From assembly GCF_030445035.2 (NCBI RefSeq), contig NC_080701.1, positions 23,962,798-24,026,797 on the forward strand: DNA of 64,000 nt, read 5' to 3'. Position 1 is the stretch's first letter. Each line of letters starts with the position of its first letter. Source of the stretch: Dasypus novemcinctus. Its lineage: Eukaryota > Chordata > Mammalia > Cingulata > Dasypodidae. The translations under genes and the position numbers were made by a program. This document shows positions 1-11,578 of this stretch, one piece after another. Below the pieces are notes generated by a model that was not told where the DNA came from, ran no database searches, and worked only from the letters and a program-made list of their open reading frames with translations.

Positions 1-1108
1 TAATGTCAGTAGAAGACTGTGCCCCAGAGTAACTGGCATAATGTTTTCTATGGGTTCCTGAGACAGTCCTTTTTGTTGAAGAGAAGTACCTGACCTGTAG
101 CTGATTACAAGTGGTCTCAGGGAAGCATCAGAATAAAAATTGTCTGGAGATGACAAAAGACTTAAAATGGTTGTGGTTAACGTATTACTGTTTTACAGAA
201 GTGAAAGCACATTTATAAAACATAATGCAATTGAGAATGAAATTTGGTTGTTTCTATGATCTGGAAGATTTTCAAAAAATAACTGAAATTATGACTGTCA
301 ATCATGAAATGACAAACTAAGCCTCAAGGCAACAAAGACTTGGACCTTAGAATAGCAATTCGGGGAGTACAGAATCTGGTCGTAACCCAACTTGTGCCAG
401 GTTTTGACACTTACAGGCAAGTGTTTTTAAAGAAAAAGAAAAAAAGATTGCATAAGTTGTTTGTGATTGGTGGATATTTGTGGTGCTTCAGATATTCTTC
501 AGATTAGGAAGTTTACTGAGTTTCTTATCTTGTGGTTTGTTTCTGCTGTCTGGATATCCTTAGGGTTTTGAAAAACATTTTTTTTGTGTGACTATGCTTA
601 CTTTGACAGTTTGTGTTATCTGGATGAGATTTGCATAAGAGTACTACATAATTTAAAACTCTTAGCCTAGTAACTCAATTTGTTTTATTTCTTTTTACAT
701 GCTCAGTAATATTACTGTTGTCTAATACCGTGCCGATCAGTACTAGGATATCTCATGGACAGTGGGGACATTCACAAATTGCTAAGAATTTCACGCAGTT
801 TCTGAAATGTTTATATTAATAGGATTTCACCCGTATAAATTTAACCAGCAGAAGGTTAGAAAATCCTATTTGATAACACTTCCCATGCAACTCATAACAT
901 ATCACATAAGCCTATTTTTAGCACCTCTCTTTTTCAAGGTGAAAGAACAAATCCATGGGCCCTTTGAAATATCCCAAAGACAGTTTGAGATCACTAAAAC
1001 ATTTAGGATTTGATTTTGGGAAGGCAAAATGTCAAAAATTTTGAACATGTTATTAAAAAGGAAAATGGTTCACTGAGAAACAATATTTGGTTCCTTACTT
1101 AACCAAAG
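1..1108. other. Unassigned AT-rich flank
   Basis: No convincing gene or repeat family was recognised. Open frames are short (longest 68 codons at 807-1013) and show no conserved motif. The stretch abuts an ERV LTR that starts near 1109, so part of it could be decayed ERV interior, but no gag, pol or env signature was seen. Confidence 0.4.
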
Positions 1109-1738
1109 TGAAGCGGACTAGTAAGACAGGGAATCAATACATGAATCTGGAACCTGGTAAGAAGTCCACGTGGACATCAACAACCCCACGACGGCTGCTG
1201 GAAGACCCTCCCCAAGATTCTGCCACTCAGAAGAAGACTTCCTCTGGAAGCCAGGAGAAGCCCCGGATATTCCCCAAGGACTTTATCATTGGGCCCTCCT
1301 GAGAGATTGATGGGGGAAATAAGTATTCAAAATGGTGAACTGCTGGAACTCCTCCCCTGCCATTAGCAAAGGGGTGGGATAATCAACAGTTCAAAAAGTG
1401 GGTGCCAGGCCTGAGTCATTCTTTCTCTCTTTCTAGTGTGCTTTCTTGCCTGTGGACCCATTCCTGCCCTCTATGCACCGCTCTCGCCATTTTTCCTCTG
1501 CCATGTGGCCACGCAAGTCAACTTGGGCATTTATAATCTATAATGGGGAATTGTAGCTTGTAAATCAGCCCTCTTTATCCTTTTCACTCCCTTCCTCTCT
1601 ATTTGGGACCCTGATCTATTGTTTTCTCCCATTTCTCATCCCTCCCTGCCTGAATAAATTACTGGCTTAACTCACCCAGCGTGCTCTTGAAATTCATTTC
1701 TGCAGCATAGCCAAGAACCTAAATAAAATCCAGTAACA
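1109..1738 (+). mobile_element. ERV solo LTR, family 1, copy A
   Basis: The segment starts TGAAGC and ends GTAACA, so it has TG...CA termini. An AATAAA polyadenylation signal lies at 1653-1658, about 80 bp before the 3' end, as expected for R-U5. A reverse-complement relative of the whole unit lies at 58029-58613 and shares both termini, the 'gacagggaatcaat'-type start region and the 'gcatagccaagaa' end region. No clear target duplication was found (aaag against aaaa). No retroviral interior follows directly, so it is called a solo LTR. Family name not known to me. Confidence 0.75.
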
Positions 1739-2394
1739 AAAATAATAATAAAAGTGCATAAAGTTATTCTGATTGTAAAAAAAAAAAAAAAAGCTTTTTT
1801 TTAAGTGAGAAAACTTGTTTTCTAAAACAATAAAGAATCATAAGGTCAATATAATTATCAATAAGGGCATTATTCTGATAAGACATAGATAGAATCTTTA
1901 CATTCTAGGCAAACTACCCAGAGAGTTAAGAAAAACCTTTTATAACTTTTTATTCTGAGCAGACCAATAATCCAAGAAAATTTATAACAGAAAGAAAAAT
2001 TCCCAGTTCTGCATGAGAATAATGTACAATAAGAAAACTCTAAAACTCATAAGTCTATCAAATTTTAGCCAAACTTGACCAAGACATATAAAATTCCTTT
2101 CCCACTAACCCTTTACAACTTTCTATATCCATTCAAATTTTTCCTACATTCCTGCTTCTCCTTTTGCAACAACCAATCATTTCACTTTCAGACAAAGCCA
2201 TTCACATTTTCCTTAATAAAGTACGTCCTCCATACTTTTCATATCTGTATACCTTAAGTTAACAAAAAGATTTAGAAACTACCTTCAAACAAACATCCCA
2301 CAAAACCAATTATTCTTAAAATAATATTTGTCAAAATAACTCAAATTGGTTAAACACAAATAAACATCTTCGTCATCTTTTTGTTTTGTTTTGT
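1739..2394. other. Unassigned AT-rich spacer
   Basis: Contains a run of A residues near 1779-1793 and a pyrimidine-rich stretch near 2090-2220. No gene, RNA or recognisable repeat was found. It may be decayed retroelement interior. Confidence 0.35.
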
Positions 2395-2690
2395 TTTAAT
2401 TTATTGAAGTATATCACTCATACATAAACATACATAAACAATAAATGTATAATAATAGTTGTGAACTTATAAAACAAACATATATAACATCATACAGGAC
2501 TCTCATAACTCACCCTACCACCAATAACTTGCATTGTTGTTAAACATTTTTAACTAATGATTAAAGAGCATTGTCAAAATATTACTACTAAACAAAGTAT
2601 TTTCCCCCAACCAATCCTATTATTATTATCTTTATATCATTTATATAACATTTTCATGATCTTAAAGATAATAGATATAACACTAGCTTC
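2395..2690 (-). mobile_element. LINE-1 3'UTR fragment
   Basis: The sequence 'attgaagtatatcactcata' and the following 250 bp recur at 3630-3900 and 39270-39490, each time as the low-coordinate (3') end of minus-strand LINE-1 sequence. The three copies agree through the 'cttgcattgtt' and 'agagcattgtcaaaatatta' blocks. This is a separate truncated copy of that 3'UTR. Confidence 0.7.
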
Positions 2691-3264
2691 TTCTGTAAGG
2701 AAAAATTGTCTTTTCTTCCCCATTTATTTACTATTGTTTATTTTAATATGGATCCATGCATATTTATTTTATACTTTGGGTTTTAATCCAATACTTTGTT
2801 AGTTTTTTGTTGTTACTGAAAGTTTTAGCTTTGGCCATTGGCAGCTTTTTCAGGTGGTTCCTGTGTCTGACTAGCCTCAGTCCTTCTGTTTTTAGTATGT
2901 CCTTACTTTCTATTACTATAAGATATTCCAGGCTCATATTGTATTTCTCATGGCCTCAGCCCTAAAATCAACCATTTCTCCAAGTACCTTTGTTTCCTTA
3001 TATTGGAAAATGACAATTAGAAAATAAGATCTGAGAATTGGATGCTCTATTGCATTTTTAAAAACTTTACCGTGCATTCCTTGTCTAATGTTTAATACAG
3101 GTTTTAGAGATATATACAGAGTCTTCTTGAATGTCCCAAACCCTGTTGAGTTCCAGCTGAATGAACACATATGTATGATTCTCATTAACATCACATGAGG
3201 TGGTAGAACTGCTCTGTGGAGCTTAACCAGTTCACAGAATTTTGAGAAATGATAAATCATTGTT
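2691..3264. mobile_element. Ancient LINE-1 (L1M-type) 3' region
   Basis: The order 'ggatccatgcat...tactttgggttttaatccaatac...tttggccattgg...ccaggctcat' followed by 'caaccatttctccaag' matches what I remember of old mammalian L1M 3' sequence. It contains no meaningful open frame. Strand was not assigned. A short SINE interrupts it at 3265-3446. Confidence 0.55.
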
Positions 3265-3446
3265 GTTGTTTTTGTAAAGATTTATTTAATTTATTTTATT
3301 TGTGTTTATTTATCCCCTGCTCCTAGATGGTTCTCTCATCTGTCTGCTCTCTGTTTGCTCACCTTCTCCAGGAGGCACTGGAAACCTAACCAGGACCTCC
3401 CATGAGATAGGTGGGTGCCCAAGTGGTGGGGCCACAACCACTTCCT
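3265..3446 (-). mobile_element. Short DAS-like SINE
   Basis: A T-rich start (A tail of the minus strand), 'tgtctgctctctg' and the tRNA-like head read in reverse ('acctcccatgagataggtgggtgcccaagtgg') mark a short SINE. It is flanked by a direct repeat 'aatcattgtt' at 3255-3264 and 3447-3456, consistent with LINE-mediated insertion. Confidence 0.75.
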
Positions 3447-4734
3447 AATCATTGTTTTCAACCACCAAATTTTGTGGGTGGTTTGTAATAGATCCCTGGC
3501 ACCCTGTTCTACATTCTAATTTTATCACTTCTTCTTATGTTTCATTTAACTATCTCTTCCACTTTGTCGAATCCACTGTTAAAATGATCCAGTGATGTTT
3601 TATTTTCAATGATTAATTTTTTAAAATTTATTGAAGTATATCACTCATACATAAATATGCATAAACAATAAGTGTATAGTAATAGTTGCGAACTTACAAA
3701 ACAAACATCTGTAACATAATACAGGACTCTCATAACTCACTCTACCACCAATAGCTTGCATTGTTGTTAAATATTTTTAACTAATGATGGAAAAGCTTTG
3801 TCAAAATATTACTACTAACCAAAGTATTTTCCCCCAAACCACCCTATTATTATTATTTTTATATCATTTATATATGAACATACATAAATTATAAGTGTAT
3901 AGTAAAAGTTATGAACTTACAAAGCAAACACGCATAACATCGTACAGGCATCCCATACATCAACCCTCCACCAACACCTTGTACTATCATGAGACAATTG
4001 TTACAACTTAAGAAAGAATATTGTCAAAATCTTACTACCAATTATAGTCCTTATCTTACATTTGGTATATTTTTCCCCAACCCATCTTATTATTATTTTT
4101 AAATATATTTTCATAATAGAAGTTGTAAACTTACAAAACAATCACGCACATATGCAGAATTCCCAGATAACACCCCTTATCAACACACCACACTGTGATA
4201 GAACATTTATTACAGATTATGAGATAATATCATCTGATTGTTACCACTATCATAGTATACATATGGCACACATTTTCCATACTGCCTCATTATCAACACT
4301 ACATTTTTATCATAGATGCAAGAGTATTACATTATCACTGCTAAAACCAGTCCATAGGTCACTCCCGTTATATTTTTCCCATGCTTCTCCACATTCCCAA
4401 CACCGTGTAATAGTGATGTACATTTGCTCTAGCTCACAAAGGTTTGCATCTGTACCATCAGCCACAATTCTCATACACCTCTGGTCTTACTGTGCTATTC
4501 AGTTCCTAGATTATTCTCTAGCATTCTGTCAATTGTCATTTACATAGCTAGACTACCATTTTCAGCCACATTCCCATTTATAAACTGTTACTCACTATGT
4601 GTTACCATCCACTTTATACATTTCCACACTTTTACTGTAAAGCTAATAAAGACTTTTACATACATTAAACATCAATAATCCATCTCAGTCCTCCTCTTAT
4701 CTCATTTAAGAATCCACTACAACCACCAGGTCTT

Positions 4735-5150
4735 CTTTTTTAAATTAATGTATTTTTAAAATTTATATCTCTCCTCTCCTTCCCTCCCATTGTCTGCTCT
4801 CTGTGTCCATTTGCTGTGTGTTCTTTTCCGCTTGCATTCTTGTCAGTGGCACCAGGGATCTGTGTCTCTTTTTGTGCATCATCTTGCTGCATCAGCTCTC
4901 CGTGTTTGCAGTGCCACTCCTGAGTAGTCTGTGCTTCTTTCACATGGGGCAGTTCCCCTTGCAGGGCGCGCTCCTTGCGCGTGGGGCTCCCCTGTGCAGG
5001 GACACCCCTGGATGGCATGGCACTCCTTGTGCTCATTAGCACTGCGCATGGGCCAACTCACCACATGGGTCAGGAGGCCCTGACTTTGAACACTGGACCT
5101 CCCATATGGTAGGTGGGTACTCCTATCAGTTGAGCCAAATCCACTTCCCT
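4735..5150 (-). mobile_element. DAS SINE inside LINE-1 element A
   Basis: A full-length SINE on the minus strand: poly-T side at 4735, body with 'ttgtctgctctctgtgtcca', tRNA-like head in reverse near 5085-5150. The direct repeat 'accaccaggtctt' (4722-4734) and 'accaccatgtctt' (5151-5163) flanks it with one mismatch. Element B retains the empty site 'accaccaggtcttgaag' near 40336. Confidence 0.9.
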
Positions 5151-6094
5151 ACCACCATGTCTTGAAGATATTTTCCTACATTTTCCTCTAGAAGCTTTAT
5201 AATTGTTTCATTTATATCTAGGTTTTTTAAAAAATCCATTTTGAGTTAATTTTTGGATAAGGCGTGAAATAGGGGTCCTCTTTCCTTCTTTTGGCTATGG
5301 ATATGTAGTTCTCTCAGCATCATCTGTTGAATGAACTGTTCTGTCTGAGATGAGGGTGTTTGACAGGCTAGTAAAAAATCACTTGACCATACATATGAGG
5401 GTCTGTTTCTGAACCATCAATTTGGTTACACTGGTATATATGTCTGTCCTTATGCCAGTACCATGCTGTTTTTATCACCGTAGCAAGGTAATGTGATTTA
5501 AAGTCTGGAGATGTGACTCCTTCAGATTTGTTTTTCCTTTTTAATACATTTCTGGCACTTCAGGATTCATAACCCTTCCAAATATATTTGATAATTTTGT
5601 TTACAATTTATTTGAAAAATACTTGAATTTTTATCAGGATTGCATTGAATCTGTATATCAATTTGAGTAGAATTGACATCTTAATGATATTTAGTCTTCC
5701 AATCCATAAGCATGGAATGTTCTTCCAATTGTTTAGGACTTTCTTGATTTCTTTTAACATGAGTTGGAGTTTTCTAAATGTAAGTGTTTTACATCATTGG
5801 TTGAGTTTATTCCTGAATATTCCTGAATATTTATCCCTGAATATTCCTGAATATTTGTGTTTATCTGTCATTTTATTTTCACCACTCTTTTGACACTTTT
5901 AGTTACTTTTATTGATATGATCTTCATTTCTAGACTCTCTTCTAGGCCTCTCTCTCCTGTCTTTTCTTTTCAGGTTCTAGCACATCCTTTAGTATTTCCT
6001 AAAAATCTGGTCTCTTGGTTAGAAATTCTCTCAGTTTCTGTTTATCTGTGAATATTCTAAACTCACCCTCATTTTTTAAAAATAATCTTGCTGG

Positions 6095-6850
6095 TTATAA
6101 AATTCTTGGCTGGAAGTTTTTCTCTTGTAGTAGCTTAAATATATCATACTGCTGTCTTCTTGCCTCCATGGTTTCTGGTGAGAAATCAGCACTTAATCTT
6201 ACTGGGGATCCCTTATATGTGTTGCATTGCTTTTCCCTTGCTGTTCTCAGAATTCTCTCTTTGTCTTTTGCATTTAACATTCTGATTAGTATGTGTCTCG
6301 GAGTTGGTCTATTTGGATTTTTTTGGATGGGAGTACATTGTGCTTCTTGGACATGGATATCTATGTCATTCAATAGGGTTGAGATATTTTCTACCATTAT
6401 TTCTTTAAAAATTCCTTTTGCCCCTTTTCCCTTCTTTTCGCCTTCTGGGACATCCATGACATGTATGTTTGCACATCTCTTGCTATGATTTAGTTCCCTG
6501 AGACCTTGCTCAAGTTTTTCCATTCTTTTCTTCATCTCTTCTTTTGTATGTATACTTTCAGAGGCCATTTCTTCAAGCTCACCAATCCTTTTCTCTGCCT
6601 CCTCAAATCTATTATATGATTCCAATGTATTTTCAGCTTCATTGATTGCACCTTTCATTCCCATAAGATCTGCTATTTTTCTATGTATGCTTTCAAATTT
6701 TTCTTTGTGCTCATCCAATGTCTTCTTCATATGCTTAATCTCTTTACCTATCTCATTGAATTTATTAAGATTTGTTTGAACATCTATTATTAGTTGTCTC
6801 AACTCCTTTATGTCATCTGGAGCCCTGTCTTGTTCCTTTAACAGAACCAT
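6095..6850 (-). pseudogene. LINE-1 ORF1 remnant of element A
   Basis: A 251-codon frame encodes the LINE-1 ORF1 protein, a trimeric RNA-binding chaperone that coats the element's own RNA. The first 110 residues are heptad-rich (KELRQLI, EEAEKRIGELEEM, MEKLEQGLREL), as in the coiled coil. The second half carries the conserved RNA-binding region with FKEIMVEN, AKDKERIL and ADFSPETMEARR. Usual length is about 340 residues. The frame stops just after NFQPRIL, where the family continues for several dozen residues, so the C-terminal domain is cut by a stop codon; the homologous DNA continues to about 5900. The chosen Met is only the first in frame: homology seems to continue upstream, and the 86-bp insert at 6876 breaks it there. 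Not expected to be functional. Confidence 0.85.
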
Positions 6851-6875
6851 ATCTTCCTGTTTCTTGGAGTGGATT

Positions 6876-6961
6876 TTAACATCATACTCAACAGAGAAAT
6901 GTTGAAAGTTTTCCCTCTAAGATCAGGAACAAGACAAGAATGCCCGCTGTCACCATTGTGA
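6876..6961 (+). mobile_element. 86-bp LINE-1 ORF2 fragment with target duplication
   Basis: The insert encodes on the plus strand an FPLRSGTRQECPLSP-like stretch of LINE-1 reverse transcriptase. It is flanked by perfect 12-bp repeats 'ttggagtggatt' at 6864-6875 and 6962-6973. Element B has the uninterrupted site near 42031-42043. No A tail is visible. Confidence 0.75.
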
Positions 6962-7437
6962 TTGGAGTGGATTGAAATTTTTTGTTGGTGTCTTGGCATC
7001 TGGTTTACTAGAGTATTTAATTTGGGTGCAGTTTTCCTCTTTAGTTTAGGGCTTCCTGCCCTTTCTCCCTTGCTGGTTTTGTAGTAGGAACCAAGGATGT
7101 AAGTGGTGCTGAAAGCTGTGGAGGTTCAAGTTGCCCTCATTGCCCCTGGGACTGATGAAGCTTTTCCTAACTTTTTCCTTTGCCAGGCATAGGGACAGAG
7201 TCACAGCTGTGTGGAATAATCCAAGTCATGCTGACCTACACTATAGTTTCCCAGAGAGACTGATGAAGCTTCAAGCTCCTTTCTCCTCTGCCTAGGGTGG
7301 GGATGGAGCTTCAGGTATGGGCAGCAATCTATGCAGTGCGGGTCCAAGATGACTGCAGTTGCCCCGGTAGACTTCCAATTGTTCAGTCTGTGCCAGCCAG
7401 ATGTACCTGCAGTTATCTGCATAGGCTGGTGCAGGGC

Positions 7438-8575
7438 ACTTATATGGTCAACTGGTTTTTGACAAGCCTATCAAATCCATGTCAATGGGACAAAACAGTC
7501 TCTTCAACAAATCGTGCTTGGAGAACTGGATATCTATAACCAAAAGAATAAAAGAGGAACCCTTTCTCACTCCCTATATAAGAATCAAATGAAAACATAT
7601 CAAAGACCTTAATATAAGAGCCAAGGAACTTAAAACTACTAGAAGAAAATGTAAGGAAACATCTTCATGACCTGTAATAGGTGGTGGTTACTTGGATCTC
7701 ACACCCAAAGCATGTGCAACAAAAGAAAAAATAGATAAATGGGACCTCCTCAAAATTAAATACTTTTGCACCTCATAAGACTTTGCCAAAACAGTGAAAA
7801 GGCAGCTGATTCAATGGGAAAAAATATTTGGGAATCACATGTCCAATAAAGGTTTAATATCCAGGACATATCAAGAGATATTACAACTCAACAATATTAA
7901 ATGACCCAATTAAAAAATGACCAAAAGACTTGACTAGACAAAAAAACACATGAAAAAATGCTCAATGTCACTAATGATTAAGGCAATGCAAATCAAAACT
8001 ACAATGAGATATCCTTCCACACCTAGCTATCAGAATGGCCACTATTAAAAAGACCGAGAACTACAAGTGTAAGAAAGGATGTGGAGGGATAGTAACACTT
8101 ATTCACTGCTGGTGGGAATGCAGAATGGTACAGCCACTGGGGAGGACTGTTTGGCAGTTCATAAAGAAGTTAAACATAGACTTGCCTCATGACCCTGCAA
8201 TACTACTCTGTATATATACCTAGAAGAACTAAGAGCAGTGACATGAGCAGACATCTACACACCAATGTTCATAGCAGCATTATTCATGATTGCCAAGAGG
8301 TGGAAACAACCCAGATGTCCATTAACTGATGAATGGAAAACTGTGGTGTATTCACACAACGAAATATTATGCAGCAGTAAGAAGAAATGAAGTTAAAGCA
8401 TATGACAACATTGATGAACCTGGAGAGCATTATGCTGAGCAAAGGAAGCCAGACGCAAAAGGACAAATACTGTATGATTGCATTACTATGAACCAAATAT
8501 ATTGTGTAGCTAATTATATCGTTCAAAAAATTTTTATATGAGGAAAGAGCAAGAAACTCAGCCCAGATGATTGTC
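7438..8575 (+). mobile_element. LINE-1 element C, 5'-truncated (ORF2 C-terminus and 3' end)
   Basis: In three frames the plus strand encodes the end of LINE-1 ORF2: NWISITKRIKEE near 7525, MATIKKTENYKC then WWECRMVQPL near 8115, and the terminal block resembling 'MFIAALFMIAKRWKQP' near 8265. Frameshifts and stops separate the pieces, so no protein is made. Only the post-RT C-terminal part is present. It joins element A head to head at about 7437 ('cttatatggtcaactgg'). An A-rich run at 8586-8604 may mark the tail. Confidence 0.8.
8035..8223 (+). pseudogene. LINE-1 ORF2 C-terminal fragment
   Basis: A 62-codon open piece of ORF2 from element C. It shows the cysteine-containing WWEC motif and the following QFIKKLNIDLPHDPAI block typical of the ORF2 C-terminus. 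It is bounded by stops; the homology continues in other frames up to about 8490. Decayed. Confidence 0.75.
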
Positions 8576-9984
8576 CTCTATGTCACCACACACACAAAAA
8601 AAAAAATCTGTGGGGGCAAGACAACACTGCTGCTTTTAGGGTATTTGTGAACACCCGCTGAAGCTGAGAAAAGAAAGGAGGGTGACAAAATAAATAAATA
8701 GCTTATGCATGATGAGCACATAACTACAGCCAGAGAAGGGCAGGAGAATTTAGAAGGACACACCCCAGGGATCCAGGAAAACAATTCATTAAGACTGATC
8801 CTCAATCAGAACAACAGAAATCACATCATTCCATGCCTCTCCTACTTCCTAGTTCTAATATTATCTTTGAATAACAAATAACAATAGAATATGCCTGTGA
8901 GAGGGATATTAAGGGGGCAGGAAAGCACAAAGAGAACCTCTCTGATATACAGCACAAAAAGATCTAAAATTCAGACTCAAATAGATCAGCAGATTGCTCT
9001 GCTAAACCAATTCCCTACCCTAGACACAAGCAATCTCTACACAATTTGAAGTCCATGGTGCACTGAGGGTAGCCAACCACAGCAAGACCAAACCATTTTC
9101 TAACAAGATTAACACAATACTATACACTATAAGATTAACACATGGAAAATTGTGCCCACTTCAGACAAAAAATATTTACCTCAGTCATAATTGTCCTCCA
9201 CATGCTTGGATTTTACCAAACAAAAACAAAAGCAAAAACAAAAAGTTACAAAAAGACAGGAATAAGAAATTCACACATATACACAAATATACATACTTAC
9301 ATACACATATAAAGGAGCAATCATTGGATGTAGAATCAGATATGACCAGATATTAGAACTATGTGACAGAGAATTTTAAAGGACAATGGTAAATTTATTA
9401 AAAGCTTTAACACCAAAGGAGGTTAATGTGCAAGATCAGACAGATAGTTTCAGAATAACAATGGAAACTACAGAATCAAATGGGAATACTAGAAATAAAA
9501 AACATTGACATAGATGAAGAATGCCTTCCATGAGCTCATCATTAAATTTGGCGCATTCCAAAGAAAGAAGAGTGTACTTGAAGATAGGCCATCAGAAATA
9601 ACCCAAACAGAAACACGTAGAGAAAGAAGAGTGGATGTGGGATGAGATCATCTACAGTAGTAAATGTTCCAGCATACACGAAGTTGGAATCCCAAAAAGA
9701 AGAGAAAGAGAAAATAGAAGAAACATATGAAGATATAATAGCCAAGAACTTTCCAAAATTAATGACAGGCATGAAATCAAGATCTAGGAATCTCAAAGAA
9801 CACCAGACAGGATAAATATCACAGGGGAAGAAAAATAACTTTTGGCCATATCATATTCACACTGCTGGGAACAAAAAAAGGGGGTGGGGTGGGAAAAGAG
9901 AACCTATAAAATAGAGACAAAAGAAACATAGAGAGGAATAAAAAATTAAACAAGTACCAGATTTATCTCTTATTAGAAATCATG
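8576..9984 (+). mobile_element. Ancient LINE-1/HAL1-like 5'UTR-ORF1 remnant (part 1)
   Basis: From about 9400 to 9820 the plus strand has the layout of an old LINE-1 ORF1: '...aaaaagaagagaaagag' then a segment resembling 'agccaagaactttccaaaatt' and 'accagacaggataaat', which in active relatives encodes the KNFPKL and SRINT region. No frame longer than 70 codons remains. The upstream part (8576-9400) is probably its 5'UTR. The same element resumes at about 10386 after an LTR insertion. Confidence 0.55.
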
Positions 9985-10385
9985 TTATCTTAGTTTCTTG
10001 GTCACTAAAACAAGTATCATACAATGGGTGGCTTAAACAAAGGAGATTTATTGGCTCATAATTTTGAGACTAGGAGAAGCCCAAAATTGAGGTGTCTACA
10101 AGGCAATGCTTTCTCCCCAGACAATATGCCAGTTCTGGGGCTGGCTCCCAGCAATTCTTGGGTCCTTGGCTTTCCTATCACAAAGCAATGTCTTCTTTAT
10201 TCTCCTCCCAATTCCACTGACTTTCAGCTTCCTCCTATAGCTTTCTCTCAAACAGGCAATAGTAATAGGATGAAGGCCCAACCTCGCTCAGTTGGGCCAC
10301 ATCTTAACTAAAAATAAGATCCTCAAAAGTCTTATTTGTAATGGGTTCTCAGATTAAGATTAAGAAGATGCAAGCTATAAGGCAA
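9985..10385 (-). mobile_element. MaLR/MLT1-type solo LTR
   Basis: The plus strand reads 'tttcttggtcactaaaacaa', 'gggtggcttaaacaaagg', 'agatttattggctcat', then 'gggccacatcttaac' and 'atgggttc' near the end. This is the reverse complement of MLT1-like LTRs and matches LTRs at 15483 and 17344. It splits an older LINE-1 remnant. Exact ends are approximate. Confidence 0.7.
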
Positions 10386-10923
10386 TGCAAGCTATCAAAC
10401 AAAGGAGTGACATCTTCAATATCTGAAAAGAAAAAAAATTATAAATTCAGGATTCAATACTCAGTGCAAATACATTTTTTTAGTTGAAGGGAAATAAAGA
10501 TCTTAACAGACAAAAAAACTCAGGGAGTGTGTCACAAGCAGAAGTACTGTATAAGAAATGTTAAAGGAAGTTCTTCAGGTTGGAAAGCATGATATAAGAC
10601 GAAAACTTTAAGCAATAAAGGAAAAATACTGGAATAAATGAAGACAAAATCAAATTAATTTTTCCTATGTTTAATTGCTTTAAAGAGAACTCTTTAAAAC
10701 AAAAATAGAAATAATGTAATGTATGTTTATAGCATAAGCAAAATTATAGGACATGACAGCAATAGCAAAGAAAATGGTGGTGGGTGGGAGAATTTAGGAA
10801 TATATTGGTAATATGGTTCTTACACTACATGTTAAGTGGTATAATAATTTTAGGTTAGACACGGAGTTCTTAGAAGTGACACCAAAAGTAAACTTCATAA
10901 AAGAAAATCTCATAAATTGGATT
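10386..10923 (+). mobile_element. Ancient LINE-1/HAL1-like remnant (part 2)
   Basis: Contains 'aaatgttaaaggaagttctt' near 10557, typical of the ORF1 3' end of old LINE-1/HAL1, then intergenic-like sequence ('ggttcttacactacatgtta') and the start of an ORF2 3' part (near 10865-10920) that continues after an LTR at 11579. Confidence 0.6.
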
Positions 10924-11578
10924 TGCCAGATAAAAACATATTTGGACTTAGTAAGGAGAGACTTTATTTGAAGGCATTATTGCAAGCAGGGGAGAGAGGA
11001 ACCACTGCAATGTGAGGAAAGAGAGTATTGTGATAGGGAGAAGGCTCAGACCATAAGATCTACAAATGTCTCAAGAATTAGGCTCTAAGGATTTTTCATT
11101 TATGGGGAGCAGTAAACAGGTTATAAAGTACTGGTGTGAGGAGATAGGAGGAATGCGAGTGGCATTATAAGACGTAGATGAGAGAATGCTTTACACTGAA
11201 GCCCCCTTATTCTCAGGAGGGTGCGTTAAGGAGAGGTGTAGGCTGGTTTGGACTGAGGTTGGGCCAAATTTTAGGGACCCAGGGAAGGATAAAAACTTCA
11301 CAAAAGTTTGGTAAACTAACATTTCTTTTTCCAGTTGATCAGTGGGGACAAACAGTTGAGCTAATTGATTTTCCAAGAGATAAAAATATGGGAATTTGAA
11401 GAGTCTGTGTTTGGTCTTGTTATAGGTAAACAAAGGGAGCATTTGAGTTTCATCTAAGTCACACTGAAAAGGGTATTTCTTTGCAATAGCCATTTTTTCA
11501 GAACATAAAGGGTGGGGGGATTTCTTAACCTTCCTGTTCCCCAGAATCAAAGGATTCAGGTAAAGTTCAACATTGTCA
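10924..11578 (-). mobile_element. Solo ERV LTR inside LINE-1
   Basis: On the minus strand it begins TGACAATGTTG and ends ATCTGGCA (TG...CA). An AATAAA signal lies at 10963-10968 (minus strand), about 40 bp from the 3' end. It interrupts LINE-1 ORF2 between 'cataaattggatt' and 'catcaaaattaa', which are contiguous in the family. A clean target duplication could not be identified. A 148-codon minus frame at 11191-11637 overlaps it and crosses its 5' edge; it matches nothing I know. Confidence 0.7.

Larger units (their letters stand above)
3617..7437 (-). mobile_element. LINE-1 element A, internally deleted (ORF1 plus ORF2 fragments)
   Basis: Read on the minus strand the order is 5'UTR (7437-6975), ORF1 (6850-about 5900), about 0.6 kb of ORF2 (5830-5164), then a 3'UTR (4721-3617). 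The ORF2 part starts at the reverse-transcriptase thumb-like segment ([11 protein letters not shown] in translation) and lacks the endonuclease and catalytic RT core. The same joins occur in element B at 39.3-43.4 kb, so they are probably inherited rather than private deletions. A DAS SINE (4735-5150) and an 86-bp ORF2 fragment (6876-6961) were inserted later. The element cannot be autonomous. Confidence 0.8.

Noticed and set aside
6015..6488. Plus-strand frame of 157 codons, and its counterpart at 41301-41756
   Set aside because: Antisense of LINE-1 ORF1; recurs at both elements for that reason.
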